A program made the position numbers and the translations under genes. DNA of 64,000 bases from Pannonibacter sp. XCT-53. GTDB taxonomy: Bacteria; Pseudomonadota; Alphaproteobacteria; Rhizobiales; Stappiaceae. Numbering within the stretch: position 1 is the first letter of the stretch; each line of letters starts with the position of its first letter. The stretch covers positions 1,984,001 to 2,048,000 of the forward strand of contig NZ_JAABLQ010000001.1 in assembly GCF_009915765.1 (NCBI RefSeq). Direction: 5' to 3'. The notes beneath the pieces are model-generated. The model had not been told where the DNA came from. It made no database searches and worked only from the letters and a program-made list of their open reading frames with translations. Below, one piece after another: positions 1 to 7,828 of this stretch.

Positions 1-2110
1 TGCGGCCCGGGCGGTCCTCTCCGCCGACGCGGCCGGTTCGCGCCTGAAGCTGACGGCGGACGGGGCCGGCGTGAGCCTGCCGCAGGCCGCCGCCGACAGC
101 CTGCGGGTCGACGTCGATCTCACGGATCTGGCCTCGGTGCCGCAGGCCGCGGGCCAGGTGACGGCGACCGGTCTTCTGGCTGGCGGCACACGCCTCGCGT
201 CCCTGTCGGCGAGCGCAAGCAGCGACGGCAGCCGCACCGATTTCACCCTCGACGCCCGCCTGCCCGGCGCAGGCAAGGACGGGGTCACCGCAGCCGGCAG
301 CCTGACGGCCACGGGTTCCGGCTTCGATCTTGCCCTGACACGGCTCGACGGGCTCTACACCGGCCTCAAGACCGCGCTGGTGCGCCCTGCCCGCCTCTCC
401 TATGCCAACGGAACCGCCCGGCTGGACGAGGTCGCGCTGGCGCTCGGCTCCGGCTCGCTGGTGGTTCAGGGCACGGCCGGCGACACGCTCGCCCTCACGG
501 GAACACTGCGCGCCGTGCCGCTGGCGCTCGCCAACTCCGTCCGTCCGGGCCTCGGTCTTGCCGGCACGCTGAGCGGTTCGGTGCAGGTGAGCGGCCCGGC
601 CAAGGCGCCCGTCGCCGCCTGGCAGCTCACCGGTCAGGGCCTGTCGGCGGCGCAGCTTGCGGCCAGCGGCATCGCGCCGCTCGGGCTTGAGAGCCGGGGC
701 AGCCTGTCCGGCCAGCGGGTGGAGCAGTCCAGCCGCCTCACCGGCGACGGCGGCCTGACGCTGACGGTCGCCGGCCCGGTCGGCCTTGGCGGCAGCGGCT
801 CGCTCGGACTTGACGTGACCGGCACCGTTCCGCTCGCGCTTGCCCGGTTGCCGCTCCTGCGCGCCGGCTTCAGGGCCGAGGGGACGCTGGCGGTGTCCGG
901 TCGGGTCGGCGGCTCCTTCGCCGCGCCCGACTATGCGCTGAGCGCCCGGCCACAGGGCATCAGCCTGACCGAGTTCTCCTCCGGCTTCACCCTGCGCAAC
1001 GTCGCCGGCAGCCTCGACGTGACCCGGGACCGGGTGGTGCTCAACGGGCTTGCCGCTGCCATTGCCGCCGGCGGGACCGTGCGGGCGGGCGGCTCGATCG
1101 GTCTGGGGGCCGGGTTGCCGGCCGACATCTCGGTGACGGTCGAGAACGGCCGCTACAGCGATGGCCGCGTCGTGTCGGCCGATCTCGGAGCGGCGCTGAA
1201 GATCGCCGGACCGCTGGCGGGCGGCGGCGTGCTCTCGGGCAGCGTGACCATCAGCAGTGCCAACATCGCCATCCCGGAAACGCTGCCCGGCGGCCTGTCG
1301 CCGCTGGCGGTGCGCCATGTCAACGCGCCGAAGCCGGTGCGCGACCAGGTGGCCGAACTCCGCCAGGACACCGGCGGTGCGGCGGCCGGCGGCGGCCCGG
1401 GCGCGGGCGGCGGTCTCGGCCTCGACGTCACCGTGAACGCGCCCGCCCGCATCTTCGTGCGCGGCCGCGGCCTCGATGCGGAGCTGGGCGGATCGCTGCG
1501 GATCGTGGGCACCACGGCCGCGCCCCAGGCCGTCGGCGGGTTTGCGCTGCGCCGGGGTCAGCTCGACGTCCTGACGCGACGCCTCGCCTTCTCGCGCGGC
1601 AACGCCACCTTCACCGGGTCGCTCACGCCCACCCTCGATTTCGTTGCCACCACCACGGCCGGCTCGACCTCGATCAACGTGACCATCAGCGGCAGTGCGG
1701 CCGATCCGGTCATTGCGCTGACCTCGTCGCCGGCGCTGCCGCAGGACGAGATCCTGGCCCAGCTCCTGTTCGACAAGAGCATGACCAGCCTCTCGCCCAC
1801 CCAGATCGCCCAGCTCGCCGCCGCCGTGGCCACGCTCACCGGCGGCAGCGACACCGGGCCGCTGGCGCAGCTGCGCAAGTCGCTTGGCCTCGATGTGGTC
1901 GACGTGAACCTCGGGGCCACCGGCGGCCCGTCCCTCGCGGTCGGCAAGTACATCAACGACAACATCTACCTCGGCGTCGAGCAGGGGGCCGGACGTGATT
2001 CGTCGCGGGTGAAGGTCGACATCGACCTGTCCCGCAGCCTCAAGGCCCGGGGCGAGGTCGGCGCCAACGGCTCCAGCAAGGCCGGCATCTATTTCGAGCG
2101 GGAATACTGA
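1..2110 (+). CDS. tamB: TamB-like translocation/assembly module protein, 3' part (5' end outside window)
   Basis: The reading frame is open to the left edge, so this is the C-terminal ~700 residues of a larger protein. The visible part is a low-complexity, Gly/Ala/Leu-rich beta-repeat protein. It ends in the conserved DUF490/TamB C-terminal region, with FVRGRGLDAELGG, then LRRGQLDVLTRRLAFSRG, and a terminal stretch containing KYINDNIYLGVEQG and a final FEREY. TamB-family proteins are anchored in the inner membrane, span the periplasm as a hydrophobic groove, and work with the outer-membrane protein TamA in outer-membrane assembly or lipid transport. A tamA gene would be expected upstream, outside the window. 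The next gene is convergent, 7 bp away. Confidence 0.88.
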   Translation, partial: AARAVLSADAAGSRLKLTADGAGVSLPQAAADSLRVDVDLTDLASVPQAAGQVTATGLLAGGTRLASLSASASSDGSRTDFTLDARLPGAGKDGVTAAGSLTATGSGFDLALTRLDGLYTGLKTALVRPARLSYANGTARLDEVALALGSGSLVVQGTAGDTLALTGTLRAVPLALANSVRPGLGLAGTLSGSVQVSGPAKAPVAAWQLTGQGLSAAQLAASGIAPLGLESRGSLSGQRVEQSSRLTGDGGLTLTVAGPVGLGGSGSLGLDVTGTVPLALARLPLLRAGFRAEGTLAVSGRVGGSFAAPDYALSARPQGISLTEFSSGFTLRNVAGSLDVTRDRVVLNGLAAAIAAGGTVRAGGSIGLGAGLPADISVTVENGRYSDGRVVSADLGAALKIAGPLAGGGVLSGSVTISSANIAIPETLPGGLSPLAVRHVNAPKPVRDQVAELRQDTGGAAAGGGPGAGGGLGLDVTVNAPARIFVRGRGLDAELGGSLRIVGTTAAPQAVGGFALRRGQLDVLTRRLAFSRGNATFTGSLTPTLDFVATTTAGSTSINVTISGSAADPVIALTSSPALPQDEILAQLLFDKSMTSLSPTQIAQLAAAVATLTGGSDTGPLAQLRKSLGLDVVDVNLGATGGPSLAVGKYINDNIYLGVEQGAGRDSSRVKVDIDLSRSLKARGEVGANGSSKAGIYFEREY

Positions 2111-2117
2111 GGGCGTC

Positions 2118-3131
2118 CTAGGCGCCGGCGATGGCCCGGATCTCGCGCAGGATCGGCCGCGGAACGGCAAGGCCCTCGCGCGCCGCGCGGGCGCGCGCCT
2201 CGAGCCGGCGGCTGCCCGGCAGACGCGCCCCCTCTTCCGCCCCGATTGCCGCGACGAGCACCGCCATGCGCTCGTAGAAGACGCCGCCGGAGGTGAGGCC
2301 CGGGTCGATCGCCAGGACAAGCTGGCCGAGATCGGGGGCCGGTCCCTCCGCGTCGAACAGGCTGGTGGCCTCGAAGGCGAGGCTTGCCCCCACCACGGCT
2401 GCAGCCATCACCTCGATCATCAGCGCCAGCGCCGCGCCCTTGGCCTCGCCGATGGGGATCATCGTGCCGGCCATGGCTGCTGCGGGATCGGTGGTGGGCC
2501 GGCCCTCGGCATCGAGCGCCCAGCCTTCCGGGATCGGCCGGCCCGCCTTCTCGGCCGCCATGATCTTGCCCTTGGCAACGCGTGACACGGCCAGATCGAT
2601 GACCAGCGGCGGCTCGCCGGGGGCGACGGGGGCGGCAAAGGCAATCGGATTGGTGCCGAACAGCGGCCGGCGTCCGCCCCAGGGGGCAATGGCCTTCGGC
2701 GCGTTGCCGAAGACGAAGGCAACGAGCCCCTGCGCGGCCAGCGCCTCGCAATGGGCGCCGGCCTGACCGAAATGATGCGACCGGCGCACGGCGGCCATGG
2801 CGATGCCGAGCTTGCGGGCCGGCTGCGGCAGGGCGGCAAGGGCGAGGTCGAAGGCCGGATAGGCAAACCCCAGACCGGCATCGACGCGGACCAGTGCGGG
2901 GGTCGCCTCGACCAGCACCGGGCGGGCGAAGCCATCGACCTTGCCGCTGCGGGCCTGCGCTGCGTAGGAGGGGATGCGGGAGAGACCATGGCCGGCCTGC
3001 CCGTCCGCCTCGGCTGCGACCAGCGCACGGGCAACGCTTTCGGCCACATCGGGTGCGGTCCGGCTGGCGCAGAGCGCGCTCACCGCCAGCGCATGGGCTT
3101 CGGACAGGGTCAGGATCTCGGTGTCGGACAT
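2118..3131 (-). CDS. Ldh2-family malate/L-lactate-type NAD(P)-dependent dehydrogenase
   Basis: A 337-residue protein of the malate/L-lactate dehydrogenase type 2 family, whose members oxidise malate, ureidoglycolate, sulfolactate or related 2-hydroxy acids with NAD(P). Family signatures are visible: GHGLSRIPSY near residue 48, RRSHHFGQAG in the middle, PLFGTNPIAFA, DLAVSRVAKGKI, EGWALDAEGRPTTDP and a late GEAKGAALALMIE. The ATG at 3131 was chosen because the protein then begins at the normal family N-terminus and an AGAGGGG-type ribosome site precedes it. Longer in-frame extensions read through the 15-bp repeats and are unlikely to be real. It is divergent from the aldehyde dehydrogenase at 3483, with a palindrome between them. 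Substrate specificity cannot be read from the sequence. Confidence 0.88.
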   Translation of the reverse strand: MSDTEILTLSEAHALAVSALCASRTAPDVAESVARALVAAEADGQAGHGLSRIPSYAAQARSGKVDGFARPVLVEATPALVRVDAGLGFAYPAFDLALAALPQPARKLGIAMAAVRRSHHFGQAGAHCEALAAQGLVAFVFGNAPKAIAPWGGRRPLFGTNPIAFAAPVAPGEPPLVIDLAVSRVAKGKIMAAEKAGRPIPEGWALDAEGRPTTDPAAAMAGTMIPIGEAKGAALALMIEVMAAAVVGASLAFEATSLFDAEGPAPDLGQLVLAIDPGLTSGGVFYERMAVLVAAIGAEEGARLPGSRRLEARARAAREGLAVPRPILREIRAIAGA

Positions 3132-3181
3132 GGGCGGGGCCCCTCTGGAACGGCAGGCCCGGAGGCTTAGCACGGGACTTT

Positions 3182-3256
3182 GCTGCCTGGCGAGGGGCTG
3201 CCTGGCGAGGGGCTGCCTGGCGAGGGGCTGCCTGGCGAGGAGCTGCCTGGCAAGAG
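3182..3256. repeat. 15-bp tandem repeat, five copies
   Basis: Five head-to-tail copies of GCTGCCTGGCGAGGG start at 3182, 3197, 3212, 3227 and 3242. The last two copies have point changes, and decayed copies continue to about 3300. The array lies in the 351-bp spacer between the divergent dehydrogenase genes. Since 15 is divisible by three, copy change would not shift any frame read through it. Confidence 0.9.
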
Positions 3257-3399
3257 CGCTCCCTGGTGAAGGGGGCACCTGGCGGGAGGACTGCCTGGCC
3301 TGTGCCGCCCGACGCTGTCCGGGGATTGAAGGGCATCGGGCGCCATGCGACAGATCGCTCACCCTCCGCATTGTCTCTTTACCGGAGGCAGTGAAACTG

Positions 3400-3413
3400 T
3401 TTAACATGTTAAA
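3400..3413. promoter_or_regulatory. 14-bp perfect palindrome, candidate shared operator
   Basis: TTTAACATGTTAAA is a perfect inverted repeat in an AT-rich patch of an otherwise GC-rich spacer. It is 70 bp before the gabD-like start and about 270 bp from the divergent Ldh2-family start. Size and symmetry fit a dimeric MarR- or GntR-type regulator site, but no regulator gene is adjacent, so the binding protein is unknown. Confidence 0.5.
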
Positions 3414-3482
3414 TAACAGGCGGGACGGACAAGGCTCCGGACCCCAGCCGCAGACGGGACCGACAAGACCGGGGAGAGCGAC

Positions 3483-4940
3483 ATGGCGCTTGATACAGAT
3501 TTGGTGAAACAGAAGCTTTTCGTGGACGGCGCCTGGCTGGACGCCGACAGCGGGCAGACGATCCGCGTCGACAATCCGGCCACACTGGAGACCATCGGCA
3601 CCGTTCCGAAGGCGGGCCGGGCCGAGACCCGTCGCGCCATCGAGGCCGCGCACCGGGCGCTGGCCGGCTGGAGGGCCCTGACCGCGGAGGACCGGGCGGC
3701 GCGCATGCACAGGCTCTGCGACGCGATCATGGCCAGGCATGACGCCCTTGCCGAACTGCTGACGACCGAGATGGGCAAGCCGCTGGCCGAGGCCAAGGGC
3801 GAGATCGCGCTTGGCGTGAAGTACATCCGCTTCTTCGCCGAGGAGGGCAAGCGCATCTATGGCGACGTGATCCCCTCCCCCTGGGCGGGCAAGCGGATCC
3901 TCGTGACCAAGGAGCCGGTCGGCGTTGTCGGGGCCATCACCCCCTGGAACTTCCCGAACTCGATGATCGCGCGCAAGCTGGGCGCGGCCCTCGGGGCCGG
4001 TTGCACCATCGTCATCAAGCCGGCCAGCCAGACGCCCTACTCGGCCCTCGCCTTCGGCGCGATGGCGGAGGCGGCCGGCATTCCGGCCGGGGTCATCAAC
4101 GTGGTCACCGGCTCGGCGGCCGAGATCGCGGCGGAGATGTGCGAGCACCCGCTCCTGCGCAAGATCACCTTCACCGGCTCCACCGAAGTCGGCAAGCTGC
4201 TCGCCAGCGAGGCGGGCAAGCACATGAAGAAGGTGTCGATGGAGCTGGGCGGCAACGCGCCCTTCATCGTCTTCGATGACGCCGATCTCGACGCCGCCGT
4301 GGCCGGGGCGATGATTTCCAAGTTCCGTAACTCCGGCCAGACCTGCGTCTGCGCCAACCGGCTCTATGTCCAGGCCGGCGTCTATGACGCCTTTGCCGCC
4401 AGGCTGAAGGCGGCCGTCGAGGCGCAGCTCAAGGTCGGCGACGGCCGCAAGGACGGCATCACCCAGGGCCCGCTGATCGACACCGGCGCGGTCGCCAAGG
4501 TGGAGGAGCACATCGCCGACGCGCTCGCCAAGGGCGGGGCGCTGCTCACCGGCGGCAGCCGCATCGGCACAGAGGGCAGCTTCTTCCAGCCGACCATCGT
4601 CACCGGGGCGACGGCAGCGATGAAGGTGGCGCGGGAGGAGACCTTCGGCCCGCTTGCGCCGCTGTTCCGCTTCGAGACCGAGGAGGAGGCGATCCGCCTT
4701 GCCAACGACACCGAATATGGCCTCGCCTGCTATTTCTATTCGCAGAACCTCGGCCGGGTGTTCCGCGTGATGGAGGCGCTGGAGTATGGCCTGGTGGGCA
4801 TCAACGAGGGTCTCATCACCACGGAAGTCGCCCCCTTCGGCGGGGTGAAGGACAGCGGCATGGGCCGTGAGGGCTCGAAGTACGGCGTCGATGACTACCT
4901 GAACATCAAGTACGCCTGCGTCGGCGGCCTCGGCCTCTGA
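3483..4940 (+). CDS. gabD: NAD(P)-dependent succinate-semialdehyde dehydrogenase
   Basis: This 485-residue aldehyde dehydrogenase matches the GabD subfamily in length and catalytic layout. The general base is Glu254 in MELGGNAPF and the nucleophile is Cys288 in NSGQTCVCANR, the positions of the E. coli enzyme. The cofactor-binding segment VGAITPWNFPNSM and the GSTEVGK loop are also present. The enzyme oxidises succinate semialdehyde to succinate in the cytoplasm, the last step of GABA breakdown, though related semialdehydes are possible substrates. A GGGGAGAG ribosome site precedes the ATG. No GABA transaminase is nearby, so the pathway link rests on the family. The palindrome at 3400-3413 probably lies in its promoter region. 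Confidence 0.92.
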   Translation: MALDTDLVKQKLFVDGAWLDADSGQTIRVDNPATLETIGTVPKAGRAETRRAIEAAHRALAGWRALTAEDRAARMHRLCDAIMARHDALAELLTTEMGKPLAEAKGEIALGVKYIRFFAEEGKRIYGDVIPSPWAGKRILVTKEPVGVVGAITPWNFPNSMIARKLGAALGAGCTIVIKPASQTPYSALAFGAMAEAAGIPAGVINVVTGSAAEIAAEMCEHPLLRKITFTGSTEVGKLLASEAGKHMKKVSMELGGNAPFIVFDDADLDAAVAGAMISKFRNSGQTCVCANRLYVQAGVYDAFAARLKAAVEAQLKVGDGRKDGITQGPLIDTGAVAKVEEHIADALAKGGALLTGGSRIGTEGSFFQPTIVTGATAAMKVAREETFGPLAPLFRFETEEEAIRLANDTEYGLACYFYSQNLGRVFRVMEALEYGLVGINEGLITTEVAPFGGVKDSGMGREGSKYGVDDYLNIKYACVGGLGL

Positions 4941-4988
4941 CCCCGCGCCTGCGGACCCTGTGCCGGATGCGCAACGGCACGCCGTGGC

Positions 4989-7793
4989 TCAGGCTGCGGC
5001 GTGCTGCAGGGCGAGCAGCTCCTTGCCGCTCATCGGCCGGCCATAGAGATAGCCCTGGCCGATGTCGCAGCCGAGCCGGCGCACCGCCTCTTCCTGCGCC
5101 CGCGTCTCGATGCCCTCGGCAATCACCGTGATGTCGAAGCCGCGGGCCAGCTCCACGACGCTGCGCACGATCGCCGCGCTGCCCCGGTCCTCGTGGACAT
5201 GCTCGACGAAGGACCGGTCGATCTTGATCTTGGAGAAGGGAAACCTCGGAATGTAGCCGAGGGAGGAATAGCCGGAGCCGAAGTCGTCGAGCGCCAGACC
5301 GCAGCCGAGGCCCCGCAGATGCGAGATGCTGGCGGCGACCTGATCGGCCTGGCCGAGGAACAGGGATTCCACCAGTTCCAGATCCAGCTGGGCCGGCGGC
5401 AGGCCGGAGCCGCGCAGCGCCGCCTCGACAGCCTCGATCACCGAGCCCCGCTCGACCTGGATCGGCGACACGTTGACGGCCAGCCGCAGCGGCAGGTTCC
5501 AGCCCCGGACGGTTCGGCACGCCTCGCTGAGGGCAAAGGCGCCCAGCGGCTCGATCAGGCCGCTTTCCTCCGCGATCGGGATGAATTCTGCCGGAGACAC
5601 GGGCCCAAGCTCGGGATGCTGCCAGCGCAACAGCGCCTCGACGCCGATGATCTGGCCGGACTGCAGGTGCACCTGCGGCTGGTAGACCACGTGGAACTGG
5701 CCCTGGCGGACACCTTCCTCCAGGTCGATCTCCAGCAGGCGCCGCCGGGTCAGCGCGCGCAGCATCGCCTGGTCGAACTGGCGGGTCGTGCCGGGTCCGG
5801 CCTTGCGCGCCCAGGACAGGGCCGTGCCGGCCTGACGCAGCAGCGCAGCCGCATCGGGCTTGTCCGCCGGGGCCAGCGTCGCCAGACCGAAACAGGCGCT
5901 GATGTGCAGCCGGTGACCGTCCAGCACCAGTTCCTGCGAGATGCGGCCGAGCACCTCGGCGCAGAAGTCTGCCGGTGCGACGCCCGGCGGGAAGCCGGCC
6001 AGCGCCAGCTGCCGGTCACCGACACTGGCGACGAACTCGCAGCCCAGCTGGCGCAGCTCGCGCGCCACCGCCGCGCGGACCTTGTCCGCCCAGCTCAGGC
6101 CGAGCGAGGCGGCGATGATGTCGATGCGCTCCAGCCCCGCGACGAGAAGATGATAGTCGCCGCCCCTGGGCTCCCCGCGCTCGAGCCGTTTCTGCAGCGC
6201 CTCCTCGAAGGCACGGCGGTCCAGCAGGTCGGTGATCGGATCATGGGCAGCCAGATAGGCGAAGGCCTCTTCCGCCTTCCGCTTGTCGGTGATGTCGCGG
6301 CAGGTCAGGCAGGCGACCGCGTCCGGGTCATCGCCGTCCTCGCCGGCCAGCACCGAGGCGGTGATGGCGTATTCGATCAGGCGGGCATCGCGGCCGGCGC
6401 CCCCTGAGGGATCCTCGGGGGTGATGACGATCTCGTGCAGGCAGGCCGTTGCGTCGCTGTCGGCCGATCTGGCCAGCGCGGTCTCCAGCATGGCCACGAC
6501 GGCCGGCGGCAGGACTGCCCTCGCCATCGTGCCGCTGCGGATCGGGGCATGCCAGATCGCCTCGGCGCTGCGGCTGGCGGCACGGATCACCCCGCGCGCG
6601 TCGATGACGATCACCCCGTCGAAACTGTCGGCAAAGACCTTGTCGAGCACCAGCAGATCCCGGGCGCGCTGACGGCGCAGGAGGCGCACGAGCAGCTGGC
6701 GCACGCCGATCTCGCGCAGGAGCGCCGCCAGCGACAGGAGGATCAGCGCCACCTGCGCCGGAACCGTGTCGAGACTGACCGGCACCAGCGCCTGCACGCC
6801 GAGGGCACCCAGCTCCAGTCCGACCGAGAGGACGGCAAAGAGGACAAGCCGTCCGCGCCAGCCGGTGAGGCCGCACAGGGTCGCCGCCATCCCGGCCGCC
6901 AGCACGACCGCCAGAAGGACATAGCCGTAGCCTCCGGTCATCGGCCGTCCGGACAGGAGCGTTTCCGTTGCCAGGATCTGCAGCAGGGCACCGGGAAGGA
7001 CGCCATGCAGCGGCACGTTGAAGAAGTCGCGCAGCTCCTGCGCGCTCGCCCCGATGACGACCTTGCGCCCGGCAAGGAGGGAGACATCGACCCGCCCCGC
7101 CAGAAGATCGGCCACCGAAACGCGCGGAATGCTGGCCGGAGCAATGCTGTAGTCGATGCCGAAGGCCTGCCGCACCGGGCCGTCCGCCCCGGCCGCCATG
7201 GCCGACAGCGACAGGATCGCCTCCCCCTCGACCTCATCGGCAAACAGCGCCGCCCGGATGCGGCCGTCGCCGTCAACAGGCAGGCTGACCGTCACGGGCC
7301 AGGCGTGGGCGAGGAACCGGGGCTGCGGCTTGTTGACGAGGTCGCCCGCGTCGGGCCGGGCGGGATCGGCGGGCTGGCGGAACACCGCCAGATGCACCAT
7401 GCCCTCCGCGCGGGCGAGAGCCTCCGCAAAGCGGGCGTCCTCGGCTTCCGTGGAGCGGCTGCTGAAATCGATGTCGAAGAAGATCTCGCCGGCACCAGCC
7501 TCACGCAGGCGATCGACCAGCGCCCCATGGACACTGCGCGGCCAGGGCCAGACCCCGACCTGTTGCAGGCTGGCCGCGTCGATGTCGGCATAGACCACGC
7601 TGCCCGACGCGTCGCGGTCCAGCAGGGCAAAGCGCACCTCCTGCAGGGCCCGTTCGAGCGGCTGCAACCAGCCCGGCGTGTGCAGGCCGATCACGATCGC
7701 GGCCGTGACGGCAGCCGCTATCGCACAGCTGACGGATGCTGCCTGCACCGCCTTGAGAGCGGTGCGCCGGATCGCCTTCAAGCCAACCGCCAT
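4989..7793 (-). CDS. CHASE2-PAS-GGDEF-EAL membrane protein, probable c-di-GMP phosphodiesterase
   Basis: A 934-residue sensor-effector. An N-terminal membrane helix (about residues 15-38) is followed by a periplasmic CHASE2 domain (about 40-290, with PRSVHGALVDRL and GGYGYV), three further membrane helices, a PAS domain (about 385-500), a GGDEF domain and a C-terminal EAL domain. The GGDEF core is degenerate: VGDRQ stands where GGDEF is expected, so cyclase activity is unlikely. The EAL domain keeps VEALLRWQHP, DDFGSGYSSL, KIDRSF and IAEGIET, so it is probably an active cyclic di-GMP hydrolase. It lies 35 bp downstream of a FecR-domain protein, a pairing known for CHASE2 receptors, which suggests periplasmic sensing through the FecR partner. 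Confidence 0.9.
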   Translation of the reverse strand: MAVGLKAIRRTALKAVQAASVSCAIAAAVTAAIVIGLHTPGWLQPLERALQEVRFALLDRDASGSVVYADIDAASLQQVGVWPWPRSVHGALVDRLREAGAGEIFFDIDFSSRSTEAEDARFAEALARAEGMVHLAVFRQPADPARPDAGDLVNKPQPRFLAHAWPVTVSLPVDGDGRIRAALFADEVEGEAILSLSAMAAGADGPVRQAFGIDYSIAPASIPRVSVADLLAGRVDVSLLAGRKVVIGASAQELRDFFNVPLHGVLPGALLQILATETLLSGRPMTGGYGYVLLAVVLAAGMAATLCGLTGWRGRLVLFAVLSVGLELGALGVQALVPVSLDTVPAQVALILLSLAALLREIGVRQLLVRLLRRQRARDLLVLDKVFADSFDGVIVIDARGVIRAASRSAEAIWHAPIRSGTMARAVLPPAVVAMLETALARSADSDATACLHEIVITPEDPSGGAGRDARLIEYAITASVLAGEDGDDPDAVACLTCRDITDKRKAEEAFAYLAAHDPITDLLDRRAFEEALQKRLERGEPRGGDYHLLVAGLERIDIIAASLGLSWADKVRAAVARELRQLGCEFVASVGDRQLALAGFPPGVAPADFCAEVLGRISQELVLDGHRLHISACFGLATLAPADKPDAAALLRQAGTALSWARKAGPGTTRQFDQAMLRALTRRRLLEIDLEEGVRQGQFHVVYQPQVHLQSGQIIGVEALLRWQHPELGPVSPAEFIPIAEESGLIEPLGAFALSEACRTVRGWNLPLRLAVNVSPIQVERGSVIEAVEAALRGSGLPPAQLDLELVESLFLGQADQVAASISHLRGLGCGLALDDFGSGYSSLGYIPRFPFSKIKIDRSFVEHVHEDRGSAAIVRSVVELARGFDITVIAEGIETRAQEEAVRRLGCDIGQGYLYGRPMSGKELLALQHAAA

Positions 7794-7828
7794 TCTGCCC
7801 CCGCTCCGGTCAAAGGCTGGTCCAACCG

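Noticed and set aside
2089..3336. Minus-strand Arg/Pro-rich frame containing repeated AAPRQ
   Set aside because: It comes from reading the 15-bp repeat and the Ldh2-family gene in the wrong frame; no domain is present.
3132..4511. Extension of the Ldh2-family frame far into the gabD gene
   Set aside because: The extra N-terminal residues are the reverse of gabD and the repeats; the family start is at 3131.
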